A stretch of DNA of 64,000 nucleotides from Parus major (GCF_001522545.3 NC_031778.1:22259960-22323959), one strand, 5' to 3'; shown: positions 34,381-46,985, counted from the stretch's first letter. Numbers and translations: made by a program. The notes: generated by a model from the sequence alone, not told the origin.

Positions 34381-36490
34381 AACATGTGGGAGTTTTGTCT
34401 CAGGAGGTGAGGAGAAGCCAGAGGGAGATCAAATGTTGCTGAGGAGAGCTGCTGGAGCAGCAGAGGTGGAGGGATGGAGCATCCTCTGCTCGGGGGATGG
34501 AGATTAATGAGATTAATGGAGATAAAGCTTTGTACCCAGAGACAGGAAAATGTGCATTATTCCTACAGCTCTGAAAATCCCCTGGAGAAGGGAAACACAG
34601 CTCCACCTGTTTCTTCAGAGCCCATGTTTTGTGTCTTTACATATTTTGTGTCTTCCCATGTTTCTTACAAACCTTCCTCCAAACCTCTGCTCTCTTTCTC
34701 TGTCCCCTCATTTGCTGTGGACACGGCCAAGCTGCTCCTTCTGATTCCACTGATTTTCAGGGAGCTGGAAACCAAAAGCTGATAAATAAGTTCTTCAGAA
34801 TGGTCATCTTGACCATCTGAGGATTTATTTTTTTAAGATAAATTCAGTTTTGTTATTTGGCTGAGGTCTGCGTGGGCAGAGTCACGAGTGGGTGTAACAA
34901 ATCAGAGTTTAACAAGCTCTTGATGGATCCCATGGAAATTTGTTGGAACATCTAACCCAAATTAGCACAGGGCTAACCTGGCTCCTGAAAACAGCCTAAA
35001 TTGGGCACTGGAGCCTGCTGTGCTGGGAGATGGCCCAGGAGACTGCAGTTAAAACTTGGGAATTTCAGGACTTGTCTCGGCAGTGGGAGTAAATGTCAGC
35101 TTGTTTAATTTCTAACCTGATATAAAATACAGAACTCCTGCCCCAAAACAGGGGATTAATGTGAGCCAGCCAGGGAGATCAGACACAGGGGAAGAGAGCA
35201 AAATTGTGTTCCAGAGAAGGCAGAGCTCGGGAAAAGGAAGATATGAAAAAGCTGGAAAAACAAAAGGAGGGAAGTTTCTTCCTCTTTTTTTCTTTTTATA
35301 AAAGGCCTCAGATGAGGTTGAAATCTGGATTTCAGGTGCTGACCGTGCATAACCCTTGTTCAAGTACATACCACATCCCCTGGCCATTGAACAGAGGAAA
35401 TAATTGACATTTTTGCCTCCCTTTGACTGCATTAATTGCCAGGTACCCTTGGTCATGTACAGAAACCATTTGAGGCAGTAGAGAAACAGATTATGTGTGT
35501 CTTTCTCAACCATACACTTTCTCCAACTGCTGAAATCAACTTTTATTTTCCTTATCAGCAAGGATCCTCATGCCTATAATGACAGCAAGAGAAATAGAAG
35601 AAATGGAAAAAGATTAGAAATAGAAAAATCTTATGAAAACACTTGGAGAGTTGCTTGCTGATTCATGTGCCAACAATTGGTGTCTGAAATGGAGCTAATT
35701 AACATTCTCATTATGATAATCACCTTCAACATTTCCCTTTATTTTTCCAGGCTCTTCCCTTAACTGTCTGTCTCTGAGATAAGAAAATTATTATCAGTGT
35801 ATCAGCCCTGATACTTTTCAGGGGATGAATGGCAAGAATTAATTCGGGTCTATCTGAGGAGAGTACAATTAGGAGGCCTTCATGATGAGACTAAATCTCC
35901 AGATTATTGGATCAGATATCCTCATTTCAGCCTGCTCTGAAAGCCCAGCACTCCACTCACTTTCCAAAATGCACTCAGAAATAATCCCCACTGTGAGGGA
36001 GGAAGGGGAGGAAAACCACCTGTGAATGGTCTGACACAAAACAATCACTTCCCAATCATAAAAGTCATTTTGCAAAGTTAAAATATGCTTTTTTGCCCTT
36101 TTGTAATTGTTAATTTTATTGGTTCAGTGCAGTAATTTTTATCTTTTATTTTGATATTGGTATCTTTTGGAATTTCTCTTTCACCTCTCATTTTTTTACC
36201 TTTATTTTCTCTGCTGTTGAGGCACATGAATCAACCCCCTGATACCTCAGAAAAAATTATTGGAGTGGATGTTACTGCCTGATTTTGTTGTACTGGAAAC
36301 ATATTTAGGTAACATTATTGAAGATCTGACATGTTGATGGCAAAGAATTCAGGGTGGGATGAAAAAAAAGGCAATTTCAGATTTGATGAATACCTCCACA
36401 AATCAGAATGAATGTGACTCTGACTTCCAAATTGTCTTTGGTCTCCAGACTGGGGTGAGTTGTGCTCTGTGTCCTCTGGGGTCAGGGCTG
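34381..36490. other. Non-coding sequence, no gene recognised
   Basis: Includes a 102-codon + frame at 34474-34782 and a 149-codon minus frame at 35112-35561, neither protein-like. No RNA gene or transposon is recognised. Confidence 0.45.
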
Positions 36491-36496
36491 TAACTG

Positions 36497-36572
36497 GAAC
36501 ATTGAAATATTGAAATGTTGAACGTTGAAATATTGAAATGTTGAATATAGAAATGCTGGATATTGAAATATT
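36497..36572. repeat. Degenerate TTGAAATA-type minisatellite
   Basis: About seven degenerate 8-10 bp units such as ttgaaata, ttgaaatg, ttgaacg and ttgaatatag in tandem. Short and diverged. Confidence 0.8.
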
Positions 36573-36579
36573 CCACTAT

Positions 36580-38560
36580 CTAAAAATTGAGGAGAGGAGG
36601 GAAAACAAGCAAAACAGTCCCAGATGGACTTTTCACCAATGTTAAAGAATGGAACTTAAAAGGAGACAGTCGGGGTCATTTCCCTTTCTAATTAACTCTT
36701 CCCTTACCTCTGGAAAAATCATCTCCAAACAATTCCACCTCTGGTGCTTGAAGTGGTCTCCAGGATCTCTCCTGCACAAGATCACAAATTTTCTGGAGAT
36801 TTCTCTGTACAACCAAGCCACAGCCTTCAACTCTGAGCATGACTTTCCTTCTTTATATTTACTGAGAATCCCCCCTGGTCTAAGTTATTTATATCCTTAA
36901 TAAAAGGAATTCTTTTTCTTTCTTTTCATTCTATGGATTATTTAGCTGCTGTCCTAATAATTCATCAAAGCTCAAAAGTACCAGGGCTGATGGAAAGTAG
37001 TCTGGCTTTTAAGACTTCTTGTTGTGATGTCTATTTTTAATTAAATATGCTCAAAGAAATTTTAACTCTAATTCTGGGCCTATGTTGCAGAAAAAAACCT
37101 TAATTTTCTTTATCTTCTCTGTCACACCCTATACTCTTCCCTTTTCCTTCTTTCCATGTATAGATCTTAACTTTGAGGGAAACTTTAGTGTGGTTTTTCT
37201 CTGTTTTTATCAGACTGAGCCACAGCTGAACACATTGAGTAAAATATTTTGATAAATATTTTGATATTTTTGATATTTTGGTATTTTTGATAAAATTGTC
37301 TTTAAGTTGTTGAAATAGCAATTTTTCTGGTATTACTTTTAGTAATTGGTGGTAGTTTTGAACAGTAATGGATGATTATTCCAAGACAAGGTGTGCCTAT
37401 TAGGAAAAATTTAGATTTATTCATTAAATGTTTTTTAATCTCATGTGGACTGAAGAAAATATGTTAACATTGCCAGTGCATCCTTCACCCCAGCAAAGGA
37501 GCAGATCCTGAGATCCCTGGGATCAGCACAAGTGGAAAATATCTGTTCCCATTCCCATCTCAGCCCCTGCACGACCATGGGAAAAAGAAAATGAAATTCA
37601 GATTGTGTAAGCAGCCAATAAATTTTGCATCAGCCTGGTGGGAGCTGTGGCTCGGAGGCCTCGGTGAGCCAGACAGAAAAACTTGGGTGTTTTCTGTCAT
37701 TTCCCAGCCCACTTATCCTCCAAAATTCTCTGAGTGTCTCGGAGCCCTGGGGACAGCACCCAGAACTTGGGGTTTAGAGAATAAAACAGATCTGGGCAAT
37801 GACAGGGATGAAATGGGATTTTCCAGGGCTGGAGGATCCCAGGGTGAGATCTCTGGGCTCATCAAGAACCAAAACACTCAGGAAAGAACAAACTCTGCAT
37901 CTGGGCAAATAACAAATTTAAAGGACTTGAGACCTGCTCATCAATATTTAATGATCTGAAAGAAACTATGAAAAATCATTATCTTTCTGTTTCTGGTGAT
38001 CATTTTCATTTTAGGTTTCATGAAGTTTTTATCCCTGTACTATAGTACAATATTTCTCCATTAAAAAAAATTTTGGGTGAATTAATTAATTCATAATGCA
38101 TGAAGAAGTGAAAAAACTTTTCTTGCCTTTGAGTTTAAAAATTAATTTCTGATTTATTTTCTTTTAGTAAATAATTCCTTACAATCACCTCTCCATATCA
38201 CTGTATCCCTGCGTGATACATTTAATTATAAATAAAGTTTAATAATTACATTGCTGTAAATACACAATTATGGTGTTAGTGAAAAGGAACATCCTAGATG
38301 GGAGCTTTTAAAAATTCCTTTTTGCTGGATCTGATTTCAGTGTTGTTTTGTACTCTGCTTGGAGTTCATAGAACAGGGATAAAATCTCTCTTCATTTCTA
38401 ATTAATGTAACTTGATAAAAAAACCTGCTCTTTTTGGCCTGTAAAATTTACCAGTATTTGAATTTTGGTAGGATTAATACCTGCAGAAGAAGTTATTGGT
38501 GGTGTGTTAATGGTGAAACAGCTCCTCTAGACATGAGAAATTTTTTATTTTTTAATGTCA
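36580..38560. other. Non-coding sequence, weak exon-like block
   Basis: A frame is open from 37564, just after the acceptor-like 'cccattcccatctcag', to a stop at 37959; a donor-like 'ctcg|gtgagcc' follows 37663. The product is not recognised. A TTTTGATA-type degenerate repeat lies at 37238-37300. Remaining sequence is unique and AT-rich. Confidence 0.4.
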
Positions 38561-38567
38561 TATGAAC

Positions 38568-38606
38568 TGAAAATGATTCCAATTGATGAGATAAAGCAGC
38601 AGACAA
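38568..38606. repeat. 39-bp dispersed element, copy 1
   Basis: Matches 39801-39839 at about 35 of 39 positions in the same orientation, sharing 'gagataa' and 'gcagcagacaa' cores. The two copies flank an AT-rich satellite. Confidence 0.6.
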
Positions 38607-38989
38607 TTTCTGTTTCCTGATATTAATGGGAGCCAGAACATTCCAGAGCTGCTGGTGCTCCATAAACCGGGGTGCACCATCACTGATTTACTTTCCATCA
38701 TTTTCCTTTAATGCCCTAAGCCCTGAGAGAAGGGAAACCTTCCCAAAGCCCTTTTTCTGTGGTGTGCTCCCCAAGCCAAGGATCCTCTGGTGAATGCCCA
38801 TGGCAGAAAACTCTTCTCCTGCTGCCTACATGAACTTCATTCCTGCCCCTTTTTTTCCTGTGCAAAATCTACAGGATGCATGTTTTGATTTTCAAATCCC
38901 CAACAGGATTTTTCTCCTGTTTCGGTTTCTTGGCTTTTTGGTTTTTTTTGGGAGGGGGTAAAAACTTTCTTTTTTTCCCCCCTTTTCAC

Positions 38990-39023
<34 letters not shown>

Positions 39024-39565
39024 AAAATAAAATATAAAATATATATAAATTATATAAAAAATACATAAATATACATATATAAATATATAAAATATAGCTA
39101 AAATACATATAATATATAATGAATATAATATAATTATAAATATAATATAGAATATATAAAATATAAAATAAAGTAAAATATAAAATAATAAAATATTAAA
39201 AATGTATAATTATAAAATATACAATACATAACATATAATATATTATATATAATATATAATTTATATATATAATTATATGTATAATTTTAAAAATATAAAA
39301 ATATAAAAATATAAACATATAAAAATATAAAAATAAATATAAAAATATAAAAATATAAAATATAAAGATGTAAAAATATAAAAATAGAAATATAAAAATA
39401 AAATAAATATAAAAATATAAAAATATAAAAAATATATAAAATTATTAAAATATAAAATATAAATATGTAAAAATATGAAAAATATAGAAATTATAAAAAT
39501 ATAAAAATATAAAAGTATTAAAATATTAAAATGTAGAAATATTAAGATATAAAAATATTAAAATA
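38990..39565. repeat. A29 run followed by AT-rich TATAAAA satellite
   Basis: A homopolymer of 29 A (38990-39018) is preceded by a T/C-rich stretch and followed by about 550 bp of nearly pure A/T with irregular ATATAAAA and AAATATAA units. It could be a decayed poly-A tail that seeded microsatellite growth, but no retroposon body is recognised upstream. Confidence 0.9.
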
Positions 39566-41380
39566 AACCTTCCATAAGTTGGGAGGAAAGTCAGATAAAG
39601 CTGCTTTGAGAGGTGTGAGCTGCACCAGTGGAGCTGCTCCTGCTGTCACAGGGAAGATTAGAGAGCAGTGATTTGTCTAGAGGAAGAAATCCCTTCCACA
39701 GTGCTGCTTAGGAGTGTCTTAAAACAAAAGCTATACACTCGAGGGCAATGAATAGTTGTTTTCATCTCAATTTTGTTTTATGCTCTTCTTTGATCTAACA
39801 TGAAAATCATTACAATTTATGAGATAAGGCAGCAGACAAGACCCCGAGGAGTTCTTTGTTATGTAACGCTCCATCCAATTCATTATTTTGTGCCTCTCTC
39901 CCTCAAACAGCTTTCTGAAAGATCAAGTTAGTCAAAGCTACCGTGGGTTTTTAGCTTTGCTAAAATCCACCGTATTACACGCTCAGTGAATTTCCACAGC
40001 TTTTGTTGGAGTCACTGACAGCACCTGTCATTTGCCTTTTTATGTCTTAAAAGCTGCTGGTGGCAGCATAATCAAAGATGTTGAGTAAAAATATATATCC
40101 TGGAGCAGTGGCCTGAAAAAGGAGGCTGATGATATTTTAGCAAAGAGCTTGTGTGTCATAACCTGGGGTTTTATGTTTGGTTTTTTGGGGGTTTTTCCCT
40201 TGTGTGTGTGTCAACACTTTATAGCCCAATCTGGTGTCTGGGTGGGTTAGTAACAGTGTTGTTAAGGTAGAAAAAGGAAATAAAAGTTTATAATTTGGGG
40301 TTTTTTTTAAAGAAATGAGGCAAAATAATTGCTTTACCTATGGAGTATTATAGCCAGAACAAGAGGCAACCATCTCTTTCAAGTCTTTGGCAAAATTCTG
40401 ACGTTCAAGGGCTGTTACTTGGATCTAAATTCTCAATAAAAGTTATGAAAGTGCCATGGTTAAAGTCCCAGTTCTTCCTCTAAAGCAGGAAATCACAGCT
40501 CCCATGTCCCTGCATTTTCATCAAGGAAAACAAGTTTTTCACTTCCTTCTATCCTGTCAGGAAAAATAAGCAATTATTTTTGATCTTTTTTGAAGGAAAA
40601 AGCTTATTTCATTCCTAAACTTTTACTTTATGGCTCTCTTGGTACAGATGAGGCCACCTTGCACTTCTGGGGGAAGACTGGGAAATTTTAACCTGGATTT
40701 TGGCCCTAACTTCTGGTTCCCTTTGGAAGGAAGCACTTGTCTTTGGAGGGGAAATATTCAGCAAAGGAGGAGAGGCTGGAGTTAATGACTTGTCACATCC
40801 TGAGTGCTCCCAAGCAGGAAATGCAGGATTTGTTAGGGCCCCAAAAGCCTGTTATTTTCTGTAGTAACACCATTAAGTCACCTGTCAGCCATGGAGTGCA
40901 CCATGGGCGACTTCAGGCCCCTTTTAGCTGGAATTAATGCACTTTTAAGGAATAAATCTTTGATGATATAATAGTTCCATGTACTGCAGCCAAGGCCACG
41001 CAGTTTGCTGTACATCTTCTGTGAGCAGCAGCCTCTGGTAATTAAATGTCAGCTATTCTGAAACTAGGAATGTTTTCCTCCCTCCCTCATTTGTCACTGG
41101 ATCTTTGGACAGGAACGTTCTTTGTGTTTTTATAAGCAAAGTAGATTTTATGATGGGATTTTGCTGGAAGATTTATTGTTTTCACTCAAAGGATTGGTTT
41201 TATTCTTCTGACCGGCCAGGTGCTGTTAGGAGATGCCAAAATTAAAGCTCTGCAGGATTCAGTGAGACTTCAGGTTTCCTCTCCTGGGGATTTCCTACCC
41301 CACCCCATCAACTGCTGTCATAAAGACAGAATTTTCTCGTGTTCTCCTTCAAGAGCTGAGAGGTAATAATGGGTGTTTTT
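39566..41380. other. Non-coding sequence, probable conserved block
   Basis: The part 39730-40110 is well mixed, keeps CpGs ('gctaccgtggg', 'ccaccgtattacacgctcag') and has the texture of a conserved non-coding element. It contains copy 2 of the 39-bp dispersed element. A G/T patch lies at 40165-40200. No exon is recognised. Confidence 0.35.
39801..39839. repeat. 39-bp dispersed element, copy 2
   Basis: Direct-orientation partner of 38568-38606, offset 1233 bp. Similarity does not extend clearly beyond these 39 bases on either side. Confidence 0.6.
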
Positions 41381-41383
41381 CAA

Positions 41384-41545
41384 TTCATGGAACCATGGAA
41401 TGGTTTGGGTTGAAATGGACCATAAAGCTCATCCCATTGCTCATTCCACTGTCCCACGTTGCTCCAGCATGGCCTTGTGCACTTCCAGGGATGGGGCAGC
41501 CACAATTTCTCCTCCATTTCACAAGTTATTTTTGAAGTTCAGGTG
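41384..41545 (-). mobile_element. CR1 LINE 3'-end fragment
   Basis: Reverse-complement CR1: 'catggaaccatggaatggtt', 'tgggttgaaatggaccataa', 'agctcatccca', 'cattccactgtcccac', 'ccagggatggggcagccaca', 'atttctcc'. It keeps sequence upstream of the usual 3' block, including the 'ggggcagccaca' segment. Confidence 0.88.
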
Positions 41546-43120
41546 TTTTAGGAGGTGTGAGTGGAGCAGAACCCTGGCTCTCAGCACATCAAAAGCAGCT
41601 GCCCCCTCCCAGGGCAGTCAATAAACTCTGTGTGTTCCAAACCCAGCCTGGACCTGCACCCATCGAGGTCCTGAATGTTTTATTTATGGCCTTATTTACC
41701 TGGCTGGAAACAGGAGAAAAGCTAAAAACCCAAATCCCAATCTTATCCAAAGAATTCCTCCACCCAGCTGCTCGGGAAACGCAGAAATTCAGGGATGCAG
41801 AGCATAATAAACTTAATGGGGTATAAAGTAGTGTTTTTCACTCTGTTCCAGCGTGTTTTGATCCACAGGAGAACAGGTAACTTTGCAGCAAATTCACCAC
41901 TGGAATTACGTTTTTCCTGTAGGTTTGGAGAGGTTTAAAAATTCCTTTTTAAGCCAGTCTCATCAAAGTCGAGCCTACTGGGGCTGGGGGGAGACATCTG
42001 CCCATCTCAATGACATTCTTGGAGATGTTAATTTTTGCCACTTTATGCAGCACTCAGAATTTGTGAATCTTTTGCAACATTCATAAGGGACTACAGAACA
42101 TTTCTAGGAAAAAAAAAATAAGAGGGAAAAGTAGGTTAGACTTGAAAGTTGTACAATATTCACAAAGGCTCTGAAAGATGCAAGCACCTGCATATTCCTA
42201 AACTGGCAGGAGATATGAGGGTTTTGTCCTGTTTAACAGAGATAGTTTGAAATAACTTGGGTTACATTAAATGTGAGTAAAAATACGGGCAAGGAATAAA
42301 AACGCTTTCGGTATCTCATTAAAAACAAAGCCAGCAATAGCTTTTATTCATAATCTCCTTAGACCTTTATTATTTTATTTTTTTTAGCTGGTGTTAGATT
42401 TCAATGATTTTCTGTAAAAGATGCATGTAGAAATCTCAATAGGATAAGTTGTGCTTATAAGGATCATTTCCAGGACTTTGTTGTTTCCAGGTTTGCTTTC
42501 CCTAGAATGGAGAAAAAAACAGAGAAATAGGAAAAAAACCTAAATTTATTTTAAATTAAGAAACATAGTTCTAGTTTTCTGAGCCTTACTCTTCTTATTT
42601 AATGGTAAATACTTTCAAAGATAAACAGTGGGATAGCAGCATTATTTAGGATTATCAGAAAAGCTTAAATTTAGCCTAATTCCTTTGACATAGTAAAAGG
42701 TTTATCAGTGGCAATATTAGGAAAAAAAAAATTGTAGGAGGGTTGAGAGATTTTGGAAAATGTAACTTGTGGCATGTTAATAAATGCATCATTTTCTATG
42801 CCAAATTTAAATAATCGACCTCATTCCATAAAGAAATATTTAATTTGAAAGCAACATCATATGAAAACCTTTTAAATGTCTTTGAGCAACTGCAACCAAG
42901 CTGATACTGGGGGTGAAAACCAAAGAGATGAAAATGCAAAGTGTTCATTTAAGAAAAAGAAATTCAGTTCATTTCTCTACCTGCATTTCTTCTCCTTAAC
43001 TCGGAAGGCAGGAACCCTCTAAGGAGAGCGATTAAATATGAATAAGAATAAAGAAAGGTAAAGTTAATACGAAATAATTCTGACAGTACTTGAAAAACGT
43101 ACTGGAAAGGATGATGGATC
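41546..43120. other. Non-coding sequence, no gene recognised
   Basis: Unique AT-rich sequence. Short frames at 41557-42086 lack protein character. Confidence 0.5.
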
Positions 43121-43124
43121 TTTC

Positions 43125-43940
43125 CACCATCCCTATTTATAAGCCTGGGGTGCTGCTGAACTCATTCCCACACGCGAGGAGGGTTTGCTGCAGGTGGATT
43201 TTTCCTTCCCTTGAATGAGAGCGGAGCTCCCGGCTGAGGTGCTCAAGTTTCCCGACTCCTGCTTCTGAGGAGTGAGGAGAAACACCAATTCGCCCTGAGA
43301 TAAGTTCTTACATCTTCAGAGCAGTGAATAATTGATGAAAGCCCCGCTCTCAACTCTCAGTGGGAGCACGACTGTGCGGAGGGGAGGAGCTCCTAGGGCG
43401 CCGCTCATGGAATGCCGAAGGAAAACCAGGTAATACAAATTGTGGGAGCTCCCATGTAGAGGCCAAGGTGTCCTGCAGGGAAAGGAGCTCCAGCCCAGGC
43501 TGAAGGACGGTCCTGCCCCCGAGGAAGGCACCAGGCAGAGGTGAAGATCCAGCTTAGGGACAGGGGAGGGCTGCAGAGATGTCTTTGGTGCGAGGAAGAA
43601 TTGTCCAGTCATCCTTCGCAGCAACCCTTGGAATGACTGAACTCTCCCTACACCACAGATTCCCCAAGGAGCCAAGGAATGCCCAAGTCAGGGTGACCCC
43701 TGGGACAGACCTTGAGGCCCTGTCATTGTCCTCTTGCTGCTGTTTGACTTGGAAACAGCAACGTTCCCTTCCAGGTTCACCTTTTTCCTTTATTCCCTGG
43801 AGATAACTCAGTCCTACTGAAGTGAAGGGTCACTTTGGATACGAGGAGTTACAAACCCAATCCGAGGGTGGGAAAATAAAATTCCACCCCTCCAAATGCC
43901 AGCACGAGGACCATGGCTCAGGGAAATGCAGTTTTGGCAG
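43125..43940 (+). promoter_or_regulatory. CpG-enriched block with TATA-like start
   Basis: A TATA-like TATTTATAAG (43134-43143) is followed by the most CpG-dense sequence in the window, with CpGs in acgcgagg, gagcggag, cccggc, cccgac, ttcgcc, cccgctc, gcacgac, gtgcgg, gggcgccgc, tgccga, gacgg, cccccgag and gtgcgag across 43170-43590. In an AT-rich, CpG-depleted neighbourhood this suggests an unmethylated promoter, or a recent GC-rich insertion such as an LTR. No coding exon is recognised downstream, although an acceptor-like 'ctccctacaccacag' ends near 43659. No terminal repeats or target-site duplications were seen. Confidence 0.35.
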
Positions 43941-44739
43941 AGAGACACTGCAGGCATTTCCAGAGTTCAGTGGAAGCTTCTCCCCATTGACCAACGATTC
44001 CAAGCAGAGAAATTCTCCTGTTAACAGAGCTCCTCCCCTGCCCTCAGCCAGACCATTTGAAATGTGCTGCCTTCCACCACACCCTCCCTCCCTCAGGAGA
44101 AAAAGAAAGGGAAATATTTAAAACACAACCCTTAAAGCCCAAGATCTCCCCTCCTTAATTTGGCAGTTTGCAAAACAGGGCATTTGTGAGAATCTGGCAC
44201 CACAATGGTGGGAGCATCCCCATCAATACAAGAGTGGAAAACAAATTCCCTGGCAGCAGCAGGCACAGCTGTGGGTACCCACTCCCTCCCTCTCCTTCCT
44301 ACCAGGGACTGCTTTTTTTAGCCTAAACTGTTTGTGTGATTAGAGGGGGAAAAATTGTGAGATTAGCAATGTCTTATAAAAAATAGAAAAGGCCTTTAAA
44401 TGCAGTTTAGGCTTCTGAAAAATAATTCCTCACAAACTTGGCAGTTGCTCTTAAAAAAAAAAAAAAGAAAGAAAATTAAAAAATCTGCCACCTGCCATCT
44501 GGAAATAACTTACAATAATGACAAAGGAATTAAATGTATTAAAAAAAGAATTGTTTCTGCATGAAAAATTATAGTTTGGCCACTTCCACCTCCCCAAGGG
44601 GACTGCTCATGGCCTGGACCCTGCAGAGGGAATTTATTGTCGTTTAATTCTGGTTTTGGATGTTTTGGGTGTTCACCTCAACTTCCCAGACCATCACTGC
44701 AGGTCTTTAAGGGAGACTAAATTAAAAGCAGCACAACTG
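43941..44739. other. Non-coding sequence, no gene recognised
   Basis: G+C declines gradually from the block upstream. An A-rich run lies at 44453-44466. No exon is recognised. Confidence 0.5.
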
Positions 44740-45370
44740 AAATAAGATTAGGTTGCTTATGGCTGCACAAGAAGTTTCTGTGCATTGGGCTGCTAATTAT
44801 AATGTTTCTTTTAATGCCATTTATTTGCATATCTTTGGGTGTATTATACAGCTTTGCAAGTTCTTAGCAGGCATTTGAAAACTATTATCCATTATTACTT
44901 CCTTAAAATCATAGCACTTAAATCAGGTCACCCAGCTGTTTAGCATCTGATAACAAGATTAGAGGGATTGATTGTGCTCTCTGTAAGGCTGCAAATACCT
45001 ATTAATCTAGGAGCCTTTGGAAGTTCATCAAAATGATATTTTTCTTCTGAGAACGTTATAAACAGTTGAAAATACATCCATAATTTGCAATGGGTATTTT
45101 AGGCTCTAAGGTACATTATTCTTTTTGAATACTAATCTTTTTAGCTCTTGCTGTAATTATTATAACTTCACAGAGTGGATGGTTAATACTCCAAGTTTCT
45201 GCTATTTAGTATGGTGGAGCTGTCCCCGTTTTCATTAATTCCATCAATCAAACTTAACTCTCCTCCACCTCTAAGAAGTAATTATAATTATTTTTATGAC
45301 CATATATATGCTAATGAAAGGACTATTTCATGACATTTTAATTAATTCTCCAAATACTTATGGACTCGAC
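44740..45370. promoter_or_regulatory. Candidate conserved non-coding element
   Basis: Complex non-repetitive AT-rich sequence with a POU octamer ATTTGCAT (44824-44831), many TAATTA/ATTAAT homeodomain cores (for example 45283-45300 and 45340-45350) and several ATCAAT/TGATTG-type sites. This density of developmental transcription factor motifs is characteristic of deeply conserved enhancers in gene deserts. Conservation itself cannot be tested here. Confidence 0.35.
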
Positions 45371-46127
45371 GCTGACATTGTCTCAGAATGAGTGGTGCAG
45401 AGAAAAAAGTCAAATTATAAAGTTATGGCTAATTGGAATAAAGCAGGAAATACTGGCAAACACAACCAGAGCCATCTTGGTAATTCATTTACTTTTTAAT
45501 TCTGTTTTGTGTAATTATAAATTTAAATGTTTTGCTTTTAAGGTAGTGTAAATCTACATTTTTGAAAGCTTTGACACGTGGATTTTTAATTTTTTTTTTA
45601 ACTTTTTTTGCATTTTCTCCCTCCTTCATCTTTTCTTTGTTTTCTAAATTTGTTGGTACATTCTGGCTCCCAACCCCTGCCTTCACTGTAAGAAAACAAG
45701 TGAGAAAACTCTGAAAATGACAAAATGTTTTTATGTAAACAGAAACTAATTAGTTCATAGGAACAACTCTGACTTTCAAAGGTGTCTTAAGGCACATCAA
45801 TGCCCAGAGCAGAACTTGCTGGAGTCAATTTAAAATGTGTTTGAAAACCAATAGGATATTTCAAATAACAAAAATAGTGGGAAGAAAAATTTCCTGGGTT
45901 TTTTTGATTTGGCTTTGAATTTCTTTGCTTCACCTCTGAATCTCAGCCACGAGCAAAGAATAAAATAAATGTGGTTCGATATTTTAGAATCATTAGTGAC
46001 CTCTGGTGACACAGGGGTCATTTGTGATGGTGATTTATTGAGAAATTGGGTTTTTGGAGAGCTGCAGAGAGGTGGGAGGGGAGGGCACATTGTGATGTTT
46101 GCAGATGGAAACACCCAAGCAGACAAA
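45371..46127. other. Non-coding sequence, no gene recognised
   Basis: AT-rich unique sequence with T-rich runs near 45590-45610. No exon is recognised. Confidence 0.5.
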
Positions 46128-46212
46128 AATATCCCTGCCCGTGGTGGGGATGTTGGAATTTGTTGGAATTGGTGATTCTGCATCCATTCAACCCAAACCA
46201 TTCTGAAATTTA
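46128..46212 (+). mobile_element. CR1 LINE 3'-end fragment (diverged)
   Basis: 'atccctgcccgtggtgggga' followed by 'gttggaattggtgattctgc' and 'attcaacccaaaccattctg' aligns with the sense CR1 3' end (gtccctgcccatggcaggg, ttggaactagatgatc, ccaacccaaaccattctatg). It carries short internal changes, including repeated 'gttggaatt'. Confidence 0.7.
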
Positions 46213-46985
46213 TAAAATTAGACAAAATTCTGCACCTTCAGTCCCCTTTTGATTGACCTCCCAGGGGAGCTGCCCCAGGCTGGGCAGCACCTCCAAACCT
46301 CCTGCTCCTCGCTTTGATTGCTGCAGGTGACGCCCAGGACCTGCTGCTACAGCCAGTCCTTGCCTCAGGATAGATCTCAACTCTTCAGATCCTTCTGAAG
46401 GACTGACCTCCCATTTTCCACTCTGAATTCCCTCAGTCTCCTCTGACACATCAGAGAAATCTCTGCCCCGAGCCCTGGGAAACTTCAGAGTCCAGGGATT
46501 TGTCAAATATTTGCTTTCTAACACAAACAAGGGTGAACATTAAAGAGGTGAAACACGCTCCAGCGTGGGCACAGGCGGTGTCCCAGTGAGGAATCCTGCA
46601 GAACCAACAATGTCATTTCCTCTTCCACTCATCATTAACCAGCCCTTTGTCAGCACATGTTGGGCCCTTTGCTGTCAGAGCGGCGTTGAGGGCAAACGCT
46701 CCGAGTTCAGCGCTGCACTTCTTGTTCTTATGCATGAAAACACGAAAAAACCAGAGCAGACTGTGAGAGTTTGGAGTAAGGCAGGGAAAATCCAGATGTT
46801 TATTCTGGCAGTGTAGATTAAAGGGGTCGGATTCTGGCCTGGCAGTGGTGGAGCCCAAATGCAAGTGCCTTTTCCTCATCGCCCCGCTCAGCACCGATAG
46901 CTCCTCCTGCAGAAATCAAATTTGGCCTTTCCAACCTCTGGCATCCTGTGCCTGCCAGGCCCAAGGAAATTCAGCAGCTGCTGAA
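46213..46985. other. Moderately GC-rich non-coding sequence
   Basis: Several CpGs (46560-46720 and 46880-46900). Frames of 106 codons (minus, 46210-46530) and 83 codons (+, 46565-46816) occur but are not recognisable. A fragment near 46830 ('tcggattctggcctggcagt') weakly recalls an ancient amniote repeat motif. Confidence 0.35.

Noticed and set aside
38940..39020. Processed pseudogene with poly-A tail
   Set aside because: The A29 run has no recognisable cDNA body upstream and no target-site duplication; it grades into AT satellite.
43125..44120. Endogenous retrovirus
   Set aside because: GC-rich and promoter-like, but no paired LTRs, primer-binding site, polypurine tract or retroviral coding motif was seen; a solo LTR cannot be excluded.
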